From assembly GCA_020635275.1 (NCBI GenBank), contig JACKAA010000006.1, positions 62,001 through 126,000 on the forward strand: DNA of 64,000 nucleotides, in the 5' to 3' direction. Below the pieces are notes generated by a model. The model worked only from the letters and a program-made list of their open reading frames with translations. It was not told the origin of the DNA and made no database searches. This DNA is from Ignavibacteriales bacterium. GTDB lineage: Bacteria; Bacteroidota; Ignavibacteria; Ignavibacteriales; Melioribacteraceae. The position numbers and the translations under genes were made by a program. Positions 25,770 to 35,317 of this stretch are shown here, one piece after another (positions within the stretch are counted from its first letter, which is position 1; the number at the start of each line of letters is the position of its first letter).

Positions 25770-27977
25770 ATGAAATTTAAACATGTATTTATTTTTTTAA
25801 CAATTTTCATATCTCTTAATTTATTTGGGCAATATAAAGAAACCCCATTTATTCAAGAATACAAAATTGACTATCCTTTCAATAATAATGAAAATATTAA
25901 TGTTAGAACAATTGTGGTTGATAAATCAGATAATGTTTGGGCGGGGACTGCAGATGGTCTATTTACTTTGAATGAAAAAGATAAAAAGTGGATGCCGCGA
26001 CTTAATGAAGAAAATCAAGGTCCAATTAATGATTTATTCATTGACAGCAAAGGTGAATTATGGATTGCGGCATGGAATGGTTTATATCATGGAAATATAA
26101 ATAATCTAAAAAAGATTGAAGAAATTAAGGAACCAACTGTAGTTGTAAATAAAGTTAATAATCAAATAACTGCAATAACAATTTCTTCAATATATACAAA
26201 TCATAAAAGTTCTTGGATAAGCGAAAAGTTAAAAACTTCAAGACAAATTAGAGCATTTATACCAGATATTAAAAACGGATATTATTTAGCAACTGGAAAA
26301 GGGTTATATCACAAAACAGCAAATGAACTCAAACTGTTTCAAAATGAAGATGAATTAGTAAGTGATAATTTGTTCGGAATTGAATTTTCGCAAGATGGCA
26401 ATTTATGGATTGGAGGTTTAGGCGGAGTAACAGTTTACAAGGATGATAAAAGAATAAAAAGTTATACTCCAAAAGATGGTATTCCTAATGCATGGGTAAA
26501 AACAGTTGCAAAGGGACCAGATGGTACTATGTGGATTGGAACAGAATTTGGTATCGCAAAATATGATGGAAAATTATGGTCAGTTAGAAACAGTAACCGA
26601 TGGCTAATTAATGATAAAGTAAATGATATTGCTTTTGATAAAAATGGAAATGCATGGATTGCTACTGACGGAGGAGTAAGTGCAATAAAAAATAGACAAA
26701 TGACATTAGCTCAAAAAGAAAATTATTATAAAAATATTACTGAGAAAAGACATATTCGCGAACCGTATTTAGTTGAAAAGTGTCGTTTTTTAACACCTGG
26801 TGATACTAATAATTATTTTCCTAAAGATGATGATAATGATGGTCAATATACAAGTATGTATTTAGTGATGGAATCATTAAGATATGCTGTTACAAAAAAT
26901 CCCAAAGCTAAGCAAAACGCAAAAAAAGCATTTGATGCATTAAAATTTTTACAAACTGTAACTGAAACAAATGGATTTTTTGCAAGAACTGTTGTTCCAT
27001 CAACTTGGAAAACAATGGCTGATCCAAATGAAATTATTGATGATAGAGAATGGGCAAAAAGGTTAGTTGAGGAACCAAGACGAAGTAGACTAGAAGAACA
27101 CTGGGTTTTGTCAAAGGATAAAAAATGGTATTGGAAAAGAGGGACAAGCAGTGATGAAGTAACCGGACACATGTACGGTTATTTATATTATTATGATTTA
27201 GTTGCGGATGAAAATGAAAAAGAAGTTGTGAAAAATCATATTACAAAAATTGTTAACTACATTATTGACAACGGTTATGTTTTTGTGGATATCGATGGAA
27301 AACATACTCAGTGGGGAGTATGGTCACCAGAATTTATTAATAATAATCAAGATTGGATTGTTGAACGAGGAATTAATTCAATTGAAATATTATCTTATCT
27401 GAAATTAGCTTACCATGTCTCTGGAGATGAATATTATCAAAAAGAATATTACAAATTACTAAATGATTACAATTATAAAAAAAATATAATTGAGCCAAAA
27501 TCAATATTGCCGGCAAGAAGAACATACATTGATGATGAGCTTTTAGCTTTAGTTTATCCCGTTTTAATTAAGTATGAAACCGACCCAGAGTTGATTGAAC
27601 TTTACAAAAAAAGTCTTGATAAATGGTATGATGCTTTAAAGAATGATGATAATCCATATTTCTACTTTAAATACAATGGTCTCGCGAACAATAAACTTAA
27701 TCTAGATAGATCAATATTTCTGCTTCAAGATAATCCACTTGATTTAATTAGATGGACAGTTGATAATAGTAAAAGAGAAGATATTTCCTTAACTCGTAAA
27801 CCAATTATGGAAGATCTACAAACGCATAAATTAGTTTCTCCAAGTGAAAGAGGAATAATGAGATGGGATAATAATCCATGGCAAGCAGTTCAAGGTGATG
27901 GAGGGATGACAGAAAGTGATGGTGTTTATTGGAGATTGGCATATTGGCTTGGCAGATATCATAATTTAATTCAATAG
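25770..27977 (+). CDS. Propeller-toroid protein B (Reg_prop-like propeller + unassigned alpha-toroid)
   Basis: 735 aa from ATG 25770. This start follows AAGAAGG and begins a proper signal peptide (MKFKHVFIFLTIFISLNLFG), whereas an ATG at 25746 overlaps the previous gene. Propeller blades (VWAGTADGLF, LWIAAWNGLY, LWIGGLGGVTVY, MWIGTEFGIAKYDG, AWIATDGGVSAI) occupy about 45-310. The linker MTLAQKENYY...RHIREPY leads to the toroid with DNDGQYTSMY, TSSDEVTGH (S460, S461, D462, E463, G466, H467), WSPEFIN, PLDLIRWTVDN and YWLGRYHNLI. It follows a Gfo/Idh/MocA gene and precedes GH172. Same family as the proteins at 9685, 36724 and 55521; activity unknown. Confidence 0.78.
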   Translation: MKFKHVFIFLTIFISLNLFGQYKETPFIQEYKIDYPFNNNENINVRTIVVDKSDNVWAGTADGLFTLNEKDKKWMPRLNEENQGPINDLFIDSKGELWIAAWNGLYHGNINNLKKIEEIKEPTVVVNKVNNQITAITISSIYTNHKSSWISEKLKTSRQIRAFIPDIKNGYYLATGKGLYHKTANELKLFQNEDELVSDNLFGIEFSQDGNLWIGGLGGVTVYKDDKRIKSYTPKDGIPNAWVKTVAKGPDGTMWIGTEFGIAKYDGKLWSVRNSNRWLINDKVNDIAFDKNGNAWIATDGGVSAIKNRQMTLAQKENYYKNITEKRHIREPYLVEKCRFLTPGDTNNYFPKDDDNDGQYTSMYLVMESLRYAVTKNPKAKQNAKKAFDALKFLQTVTETNGFFARTVVPSTWKTMADPNEIIDDREWAKRLVEEPRRSRLEEHWVLSKDKKWYWKRGTSSDEVTGHMYGYLYYYDLVADENEKEVVKNHITKIVNYIIDNGYVFVDIDGKHTQWGVWSPEFINNNQDWIVERGINSIEILSYLKLAYHVSGDEYYQKEYYKLLNDYNYKKNIIEPKSILPARRTYIDDELLALVYPVLIKYETDPELIELYKKSLDKWYDALKNDDNPYFYFKYNGLANNKLNLDRSIFLLQDNPLDLIRWTVDNSKREDISLTRKPIMEDLQTHKLVSPSERGIMRWDNNPWQAVQGDGGMTESDGVYWRLAYWLGRYHNLIQ

Positions 27978-27998
27978 AAATATTTATATGGAGTTAAA

Positions 27999-29150
27999 AT
28001 GAAAAGAATTTTAATACTCTTATTTTCTGTATGTATAGGTATTTATACTACAATTAATGCTCAAACTACTAGCCTGAAAAATTTATTTAATTTGAAAGAT
28101 GCGAAAACCAGATCAATTAGCCCGGAAAATTTCACTGGTGAAAAAGGTAAAGGTGGAATGGCTACCTTAGAAGAAGGTACAGCTGCTAAGGCTGCAAGAA
28201 ATCTTGGTCAAGGATGGAAAGTTAATCCATATATTCACATTGAACCAGGCCAAACATTTACTCTTGGTGAAATTAATGAATCCGGAGTAATAAATCATAT
28301 TTGGATGACTCCGGTTGGCGAATACAGATTAATGATTTTAAGATTTTATTGGGATGAAGAAACTGAGCCATCAATTGAAGTCCCTGTAGGTGATTTTTTT
28401 GCCACTGGTTGGGGAATGATGAATGAACCAATAATTAGCTCACTTGCGGTTTGTGTAAATCCAAGAAGCGGTTTTAATTCATATTGGCAAATGCCGTTCA
28501 GAAAAAAGTGTAAAATTACTATGGAAAATATAGGAGAAAAAAGAGCGACCGTTTATTATCAAATAGATTATACAGAACAGGAAGTAATTATTGGGACACC
28601 ATATTTTCATGCGCAATTTAGAAGAGTTAATCCATTACCTTACAAAGAAGTTTTCACAATTTTAGATAATGTAAAAGGTAAAGGCCAATATGTAGGAACT
28701 TATCTTGCTCATGGTGCTAGAAAATCAGGTTGGTGGGGAGAAGGTGAAATTAAATTTTTTATTGATGGAGATAAAGAATTTCCAACAATTTGCGGCACTG
28801 GTGAGGAAGATTACTTTTGCGGATCTTATGGATATAATGATAGAAAGATAAATGGCAAAATGTATTATACTGAGTTTAGCAGTTTATACACCGGTTTTTA
28901 TCAAGTAGAAGATAGCACAATTGCTGAATATGTTGGAGCTTTTGGACAATATCGTTGGCATATTGAAGATCCAATCCGTTTTGATGAAGACTTAAAAATT
29001 ACAATACAAAGTTTAGGTTGGGGACCTGATGGTTATTTACCTTTGCAAGATGATTTAGCTTCAGTAGCATATTGGTATCAAATGGAACCACATAATAAAT
29101 TTCCTGAGCTTCCATCAAAGGAAAATTTAATTATTAAGAAAATCAAATAA
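27999..29150 (+). CDS. DUF2961 / GH172-family protein
   Basis: 383 aa with a signal peptide (about 1-21, TTINAQ). The N-terminal signature TRSISPENFTGEKGKGGMAT, then NHIWMTPVG, EVPVGDFFATGWG and CGTGEEDYFCGSYGY, defines DUF2961. This domain is found in GH172 enzymes acting on fructose disaccharides and D-arabinofuranosides. The glutamates in the GTGEEDYF segment are the obvious catalytic candidates. The length matches single-domain family members. A furanoside side chain on the target glycan is the natural reading, but the sugar is not known. A 98-bp gap follows, the first sizeable one in the run. Confidence 0.9.
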   Translation: MKRILILLFSVCIGIYTTINAQTTSLKNLFNLKDAKTRSISPENFTGEKGKGGMATLEEGTAAKAARNLGQGWKVNPYIHIEPGQTFTLGEINESGVINHIWMTPVGEYRLMILRFYWDEETEPSIEVPVGDFFATGWGMMNEPIISSLAVCVNPRSGFNSYWQMPFRKKCKITMENIGEKRATVYYQIDYTEQEVIIGTPYFHAQFRRVNPLPYKEVFTILDNVKGKGQYVGTYLAHGARKSGWWGEGEIKFFIDGDKEFPTICGTGEEDYFCGSYGYNDRKINGKMYYTEFSSLYTGFYQVEDSTIAEYVGAFGQYRWHIEDPIRFDEDLKITIQSLGWGPDGYLPLQDDLASVAYWYQMEPHNKFPELPSKENLIIKKIK

Positions 29151-29248
29151 ATGTTTTATGAATAAATTGTTTAACAAGATTCCATATATCCATTGTGTTT
29201 TATTTAGATATTCTAAAATAAAATCATTATTAAAAATAGAGAGAGATT

Positions 29249-29872
29249 ATGAAAAACTTAGTTCAACTTTTTGCCATAGTTTCAATTTTAATGTTATTCA
29301 ATTCATGCTCATGTAAAAATGCAGTAAAAAATAACAATTACGAATCACTGTTTAATGGAAAAGATTTAACAGGTTGGACAATTAATGGTACCGAAAAGTG
29401 GTATGTTCAAGATGGACTATTAGTTTGTGAAAGCGGACCAGATAAAGAATATGGTTATTTAAGCACCAATGAAAAATTTAAAAATTTTGAACTTTCACTT
29501 GAATTCAAGCAAAATGCAGATGGCAACAGTGGAGTATTTTTTAGATCGTCTATTGAAGGTGTGAAAATAAGCGGGTGGCAAGTTGAAGTCGCACCTCCTA
29601 ACCATGATACAGGCGGAATATATGAATCATACGGCAGAGGATGGCTAGTCAGAATTCCAGATGAAAAAGAAAATATTTTAAAGATGGGTGAGTGGAATAA
29701 AATGAAAATTAGAGTAGTTGATGATAATGTGAAAACTTGGTTAAATGGTGAATCAATGGTTGATTTTACTGATGAAAAAATAGGTGAAGGTTATGGATTT
29801 ATTGCTCTGCAAATTCATAGTGGTGGTGGTATTAAAATCGAGTGGAAAAATATTGAAATACAAAGATTGTAA
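29249..29872 (+). CDS. DUF1080 lipoprotein (3-keto-disaccharide hydrolase-like)
   Basis: 207 aa lipoprotein (LFNSC near residue 20). The whole mature protein is one DUF1080 concanavalin-like domain: SLFNGKDLTGWT, NSGVFFRSS, GWQVEV and EWNKMKIRVV. The family is known as 3-keto-disaccharide hydrolase, although many members are uncharacterised. In the same locus are Tat-exported Gfo/Idh/MocA oxidoreductases that could make 3-keto sugars, plus an exported isomerase-like TIM barrel. A step in oxidative glycan cleavage outside the inner membrane is therefore plausible. It follows a 98-bp gap and may have its own promoter or simply an untranslated spacer. Confidence 0.88.
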   Translation: MKNLVQLFAIVSILMLFNSCSCKNAVKNNNYESLFNGKDLTGWTINGTEKWYVQDGLLVCESGPDKEYGYLSTNEKFKNFELSLEFKQNADGNSGVFFRSSIEGVKISGWQVEVAPPNHDTGGIYESYGRGWLVRIPDEKENILKMGEWNKMKIRVVDDNVKTWLNGESMVDFTDEKIGEGYGFIALQIHSGGGIKIEWKNIEIQRL

Positions 29873-29904
29873 TAAAAAGATTATTAAATAAATTGTAAAA
29901 AATT

Positions 29905-31488
29905 ATGAAATCATTTTACTACATACTATTTAGTTTATTGTTGATTTTTTTTATCAGCTTTAATTCAGCTAATGAAAATAAATATGATATAGTTGTTTAT
30001 GGAGGAACTTCTGCTGGTGTAATATCTGCTGTAAAAGCTGCGCGCCTTGGTTTTTCAGTTGTTCTTATTGAACCAGGAAAACATCTTGGAGGTTTAACAT
30101 CTGGCGGATTAGGTGCTACTGATATTGGTAATAAAAAAGCAATAGGTGGAATTTCCAGAGAATTTTATAAAAGAGTATTTAAGCATTATAATCCCAAGTC
30201 AGATACAATCGGAACAATGTGGACATTTGAACCGCATGTGGCAGAGAAAATATTTAATGAAATGATTCAAGAAGAAAATGTTCAAGTTTATTTAAATGAG
30301 AGATTAAACTTAAACTCCGGTGTACAAAAAAATAAAAACAATATTACAGATATTGAAATGGAATCCGGGAAAATATTTAAAGGGAAAATATTTATTGATG
30401 CCACTTATGAAGGTGACTTGATGGCAAAAGCCGGTGTTGGTTATACTGTTGGACGTGAAGCAAATTCAATTTATAACGAAACATTAAATGGTGTTCAAAC
30501 AAAAAATGCAATTTATCATCAATTTATAAATAATATTGATTCATATGTAATTCCCGGAGATCCTAAAAGTGGAATTCTTCCAAGTATTCAAGATGACGGT
30601 GGACCTGGAATAGAAGGAAACGGTGATCATAGAGTTCAAGCTTACTGTTTTAGAATGTGTTTAACTGATGATAAAGAAAATCAAATACCATTTCCAAAAC
30701 CTGAAAATTATAATTCAATGAGATATGAACTTCTACTGAGATATATAAACTCAGGTGTTTTTGATGGTATGAATTTAAGCAAAAGAATGCCAAATTATAA
30801 AACAGATACAAATAATAAGGGTGCATTTGCTACTGATAATATTGGGATGAATTATGATTATCCGGAAGGTAATTACAAAGTTCGAGAAGAAATTATTAAA
30901 GAACACGAAAATTATCAAAAAGGATTAATGTGGTTTTTATCAAATGATCAAAGGTTACCAAAATATGTTTTAGAAGAAATGAATAAGTGGGGATTACCGA
31001 AAGATGAATTTGTAGATAATAATAACTGGCCTCATCAATTATATATCCGTGAAGCAAGAAGAATGATTTCAGATTATGTTATGACTCAACATAATTGTGA
31101 AGGTCGTGAAACAATTGATGATCCTGTTGGATTAGCAGCTTATACAATGGATTCACATAATGTTCAGCGTTATATTGATTCGACAGGATATGTTAGAAAT
31201 GAAGGAGACGTACAAGTTGGTGGTTTCCCACCTTATCCAATTTCATATAGGTCAATTATTCCTAAAAAGGAAGAATGTGGAAATTTATTAGTTCCGGTTT
31301 GTCTTTCATCTTCACATATTGCTTTTGGCTCAATCCGTATGGAACCAGTATTTATGATTTTAGCAGAATCTGCAACAATTGCAGCCTCTTTAGCAATATC
31401 ATATGTGCAAGAGGTCCAAAATGTGAATTATTCAACATTAAGAACAGAGTTGGTAAAAGCTAATCAAGTATTACAATGGAATTATTAA
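29905..31488 (+). CDS. Secreted FAD-dependent oxidoreductase (FAD_oxidored family)
   Basis: 527 aa with a signal peptide (about 1-24). The dinucleotide-binding start YDIVVYGGTSAGVISAVKAA replaces the usual GxGxxG with GGTSAG, as is normal in this family. GKHLGGLTSGGLGATD and IDATYEGDLMAKAGV are further family signatures. Homologues are frequent in glycan loci of Bacteroidota, Planctomycetota and Verrucomicrobiota without defined substrates. It could serve in sugar oxidation together with the neighbouring isomerase-like protein (34 bp downstream). Export of an FAD enzyme with a Sec-type leader is noteworthy but common in this family. Confidence 0.9.
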   Translation: MKSFYYILFSLLLIFFISFNSANENKYDIVVYGGTSAGVISAVKAARLGFSVVLIEPGKHLGGLTSGGLGATDIGNKKAIGGISREFYKRVFKHYNPKSDTIGTMWTFEPHVAEKIFNEMIQEENVQVYLNERLNLNSGVQKNKNNITDIEMESGKIFKGKIFIDATYEGDLMAKAGVGYTVGREANSIYNETLNGVQTKNAIYHQFINNIDSYVIPGDPKSGILPSIQDDGGPGIEGNGDHRVQAYCFRMCLTDDKENQIPFPKPENYNSMRYELLLRYINSGVFDGMNLSKRMPNYKTDTNNKGAFATDNIGMNYDYPEGNYKVREEIIKEHENYQKGLMWFLSNDQRLPKYVLEEMNKWGLPKDEFVDNNNWPHQLYIREARRMISDYVMTQHNCEGRETIDDPVGLAAYTMDSHNVQRYIDSTGYVRNEGDVQVGGFPPYPISYRSIIPKKEECGNLLVPVCLSSSHIAFGSIRMEPVFMILAESATIAASLAISYVQEVQNVNYSTLRTELVKANQVLQWNY

Positions 31489-31522
31489 TAAAAAATATAA
31501 ATTCTAATTTTTCGGGTAATAA

Positions 31523-32449
31523 ATGAAAAGAAGAAAATTTCTTGAAATATCGGCAATAACCGGTTCGGCATTATTTTCCGGCAGTAATATAAATTTAGCT
31601 AAAAATTCAAATAATGATAAATCTACTTGGTCAATCTGCCTTAATACAAGTACAATTAGACCTGCTACACTTGAGGACAAAATAAATGCGGCAAATAAAG
31701 CCGGTTATGATGGAATTGAAATCTGGATAAATGAGTTAGAAGATTATGAAAAAAATGGTGGTAGCTTAAAAGAGCTTGGTAATCAAATTTTAGAAAAGAA
31801 TTTATACGTCCCAAATATTATTGGTTTGTGGGATTGCATGCCAATGAATAATAATGATTTTTTAGAATCGTTACCTGCGACAAAAGAAAGAATGAGAAGA
31901 TCAAGTGATGTTGGTTCAAAATATGTTGCAGCAATTCCGGCGCCAGATAGACCAGATATTAATTATCAAACATTAGTTAGAAGATATGCTGAACTGCTAA
32001 AAATTGGAAAAGAAGAATATGGCATTACAGTTGCATTTGAATTTGTGGGATTCTTTAAAGGAATATATCAATTTGGTCACGCCGCTGGAGTCGCATTAGA
32101 TACAAACAATCCCGATGCATGTTTGATTATGGATACGTTTCATTTATTCAGAGGCGATTCTGGATTTAACAATATGAATAAAATTAATGGAAACTTAATT
32201 GCTAATTTTCATATTAATGATGTTTCAAATGAAACGCCTAGGGAAGAACAGGGCGATAAACATAGAATTTATCCTGGGGATGGAATATTGCCACTTGTTC
32301 AATTATTTAAAGATTTGAAAACAATCAATTATAAGGGAACATTATCTCTTGAAATGTTCAATCGAGAACATTGGAAACAAGATCCATATGAAGTTGCACA
32401 AACTGGAATTGATAAAATTAAAAAAATAATAGAATTAGCTGAAGTTTAA
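31523..32449 (+). CDS. Exported sugar phosphate isomerase/epimerase-like TIM barrel
   Basis: 308 aa. MKRRKFLEIS followed by a short hydrophobic region is a Tat-type leader. The rest is an AP-endonuclease-2-like TIM barrel: NTSTIRPATLEDKINAANKAGYDGIEIW, EYGITVAFEFVG, ACLIMDTFHLFRG, NFHINDVS and TLSLEMFNREHW. Metal-ligand Glu, Asp, His and Glu residues lie in these strands. The family interconverts keto- and aldo-sugars, and exported members have been linked to processing of 3-keto glycosides. Located 8 bp before GH106 and just after the FAD oxidoreductase, it probably acts on oxidised sugars in the periplasm (inference). Confidence 0.87.
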   Translation: MKRRKFLEISAITGSALFSGSNINLAKNSNNDKSTWSICLNTSTIRPATLEDKINAANKAGYDGIEIWINELEDYEKNGGSLKELGNQILEKNLYVPNIIGLWDCMPMNNNDFLESLPATKERMRRSSDVGSKYVAAIPAPDRPDINYQTLVRRYAELLKIGKEEYGITVAFEFVGFFKGIYQFGHAAGVALDTNNPDACLIMDTFHLFRGDSGFNNMNKINGNLIANFHINDVSNETPREEQGDKHRIYPGDGILPLVQLFKDLKTINYKGTLSLEMFNREHWKQDPYEVAQTGIDKIKKIIELAEV

Positions 32450-32457
32450 TCTGAGGG

Positions 32458-35208
32458 ATGAATATTTATAGGAAATATTTTTATACAGTTTTTCTCTTGT
32501 TGATTGTTTCTTGTCGATCAGAAATAAATATAAAAGAGATTCGATTTCCAGAATTGAAAATAGAAAACAAACCTGGAGTTTATTGGTGGTGGATGGGAAG
32601 TGCAGTTGATTCAGCTAACATATTATATAATTTGAAAAATTTTGCTGAAGTAGGAATAGGAACTGTTCATATAATTCCTATCTATGGCGTGGAGGGAGAA
32701 GAAGAAAAATATATTGATTTTCTAAGTTCCAAATGGATGAATATGTTAAGCTTCACAATTGAAGAAGCTAGAAAACTAAATCTTAATGTTGACATGAGTA
32801 CAACCACAGGCTGGCCATTTGGAGGATCTCATGTTACATCAGAATATGCCGCAAAAAGATTAGAATACAAAATAATTCATGCTAATGAAAATAAAATAGT
32901 TTCAGAGAAATTTGAATTTGAAAAAATTATTGCATCTGTTGCTTTTAGTGAAAATAATGAAAAAATATTATTGAATGATAAAATTGATAGCAGCAATAAT
33001 CTAACTTGGAAAGTTCCAAAAGGAAATTGGAAAGTTTACATTTTAGGTTATAACGGAACTGGTCAAAAAGTTAAAAGAGCCGCCCCAGGAAATGAAGGAT
33101 TGGTTCTAGATCCATTTTCTGCAAATGGAATGAACTACTATCTAACAAGATATGATTCAGCTTTTTCAAATTTCTCTATATCGGATAATTTTAGGGCACA
33201 ATATCATGATTCTTATGAGTATTATAATGCTGATTATTCAGATAGTTTATTCAAATATTTTAAGAAATTAAATGGGTATGACTTATTAGATTATTTGCCA
33301 ATTTTATTTGGTGATTCAACAGACGAAAATACAATAAGAATTAAAGCCGATTATAGAAAAACAATTTCTGAGCTTCATATAAAATACATTTCAACATGGA
33401 ATAATTGGGCACATAAAAAAGGTTGGATAACAAGAAATCAAGCGCATGGTGCTCCAGCTAATTTATTGGATTTATATGCTGCCTCTGATATCCCAGAAAC
33501 AGAAACATTTGGCTCAAGGCAATATAAAATACCTGGAATAAGATTTATTGAAGAAGAAAATTCAACAAGTGAACCACCAAATCCATTAGTATTAAAATTT
33601 GCATCCTCTGCAGCAAATGTAACCGGAAAAAAATTAGTTTCTTCTGAAACAGCTACTTGGCTTAGAGAACACTATAAAGTTTCTTTATCGCAAATAAAGC
33701 CTGAGATTGATGAACTAATTTATAGCGGAATAAATCATGTATTTTACCACGGATCAGCTTATTCACCCAAAGAAGCGGAGTGGCCAGGTTGGATTTTTTA
33801 CGCCTCCACTCATTTTGAAAAAGAAAATACAATTTGGAAAGATTTGCCTGCATTAAATAAGTATGTAACAAATTGTCAAAATATTTTACAATCATCTCAG
33901 CCGGATAATGATATTTTATTATACTGGCCGATAGATGATCTTTTCCATAAGTTTCCTGAGAGATTGATTAAGACTTTTAATGTTCATAATACTGAATGGT
34001 TTACAAATTCTGATTTTGGTAAAATAGCTCGATCATTAGAATCTAATGGATTTAGTTTTGATTATATATCTGACAAACAATTAGAAAATGTAATTTTTAC
34101 TGATGATAAATTATCCATCGGTGAAAATTCATATCATACAATAATAATTCCACAAGTTAAATTTATCCCACTTTCGACTTTAAAAAAATTATTTAAGCTT
34201 GCAAACGAAGGTGCAAAAATTATTTTCAATGAATTATTACCTATAGATATTCCCGGATTTTTTGAAATAGATAAAAAAAGAGAGGAGTTAAGTGAATTAG
34301 TTACTCAAGCTGAAAGTAATGATAAAAATATTATTATTTCGAATGATTTGATTTCTGATTTGATAAATCAAAATGTAAGAAAAGAAAATTTTAATAATAA
34401 GGATCTACATTTTATTCGTAAAAAGCATAAAGATGGGCATTATTATTTTTTGTCTAACTTTTCCGATAAAGGCATTAATTATTGGTCACCGCTAAGTGTT
34501 AACTTTAAATCTGCAATTATTATAAATCCATTTAATATTCAAGATTTGGGTGTTGCAGCTCAAAGAGAAAATAATAATCAGCAAGAAATATATTTACAAT
34601 TAAAACCAGGTCAATCATGTTTTGTCAAGACATTTGATTCAAAGAATGTTATTGGGGAAAGATGGAAATATTTAACAAATTCATTCGCACCAATTGAACT
34701 AAAAAGTAATTGGAAAATCGAGTTTATTGATGGAGGACCAAATAAACCAAAATCTACAAATATGGATTCGCTAATTTCTTGGACAGAATTAAATGATGAA
34801 TTTGTGAAGAGTTTTGCAGGAACTGCAAAATATTCTTTGAATTTTACTTTACCAAATTTTACTTGTGATAATTGGTTATTAAATCTTGGTGATGTTAGAG
34901 AAAGTGCAAAAGTATATGTAAATGGAAATTACATTGAAACTCTTTGGAGTGAACCAAAAGAAGTGTTAATTGGTAAATTTCTTAAAAAAGAAGAAAATCT
35001 TCTTGAAATAGAAGTTACAAATTTATCGGCAAATCGGATTAGAGATTTAGATAAAAATAAAAAAGATTGGAAAAAGTTTTTCTTTGTTAACATTTTTTAT
35101 AAAAAGTTTGATGCATCAAATTGGGAGATAGTGAACTCTGGTTTACTTGGACCAATAACAATACAACCAGAAATGTATTTAACATACGATGAATTAATTC
35201 AAAATTAA
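32458..35208 (+). CDS. GH106 alpha-L-rhamnosidase
   Basis: 916 aa lipoprotein (LIVSC near residue 19). The hallmark N-terminal region reads PGVYWWWMGSAVD, GIGTVHIIPIYGVEGEE, FLSSKWMNML and MSTTTGWPFGGSHV (around residues 40-125), characteristic of GH106. Later, LVSSETATWLREHYK and GINHVFYHGSAYSP belong to the catalytic barrel, and the C-terminus contains a galactose-binding-like module (KVYVNGNYIETLW-type). GH106 members hydrolyse alpha-L-rhamnosides in complex pectin by an inverting mechanism. It ends before a 109-bp gap and is the fourth rhamnosidase of the locus by family. Confidence 0.95.
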   Translation: MNIYRKYFYTVFLLLIVSCRSEINIKEIRFPELKIENKPGVYWWWMGSAVDSANILYNLKNFAEVGIGTVHIIPIYGVEGEEEKYIDFLSSKWMNMLSFTIEEARKLNLNVDMSTTTGWPFGGSHVTSEYAAKRLEYKIIHANENKIVSEKFEFEKIIASVAFSENNEKILLNDKIDSSNNLTWKVPKGNWKVYILGYNGTGQKVKRAAPGNEGLVLDPFSANGMNYYLTRYDSAFSNFSISDNFRAQYHDSYEYYNADYSDSLFKYFKKLNGYDLLDYLPILFGDSTDENTIRIKADYRKTISELHIKYISTWNNWAHKKGWITRNQAHGAPANLLDLYAASDIPETETFGSRQYKIPGIRFIEEENSTSEPPNPLVLKFASSAANVTGKKLVSSETATWLREHYKVSLSQIKPEIDELIYSGINHVFYHGSAYSPKEAEWPGWIFYASTHFEKENTIWKDLPALNKYVTNCQNILQSSQPDNDILLYWPIDDLFHKFPERLIKTFNVHNTEWFTNSDFGKIARSLESNGFSFDYISDKQLENVIFTDDKLSIGENSYHTIIIPQVKFIPLSTLKKLFKLANEGAKIIFNELLPIDIPGFFEIDKKREELSELVTQAESNDKNIIISNDLISDLINQNVRKENFNNKDLHFIRKKHKDGHYYFLSNFSDKGINYWSPLSVNFKSAIIINPFNIQDLGVAAQRENNNQQEIYLQLKPGQSCFVKTFDSKNVIGERWKYLTNSFAPIELKSNWKIEFIDGGPNKPKSTNMDSLISWTELNDEFVKSFAGTAKYSLNFTLPNFTCDNWLLNLGDVRESAKVYVNGNYIETLWSEPKEVLIGKFLKKEENLLEIEVTNLSANRIRDLDKNKKDWKKFFFVNIFYKKFDASNWEIVNSGLLGPITIQPEMYLTYDELIQN

Positions 35209-35317
35209 ATTCTGGTTAATCATAATATCTAGGAATTAAAATTATATTAAATTTTTCATTATATAAAAGAAATAAGACTTAAAATTATTTAGATATTCCT
35301 TCATTCAGGATTTATTA

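Noticed and set aside
29198..29223. AT-only hairpin (TTTTATTT/AAATAAAA) upstream of the DUF1080 gene
   Set aside because: Eight A-T pairs with a 10-base loop are expected by chance in such AT-rich spacer; no T-tract or conserved motif supports a terminator.
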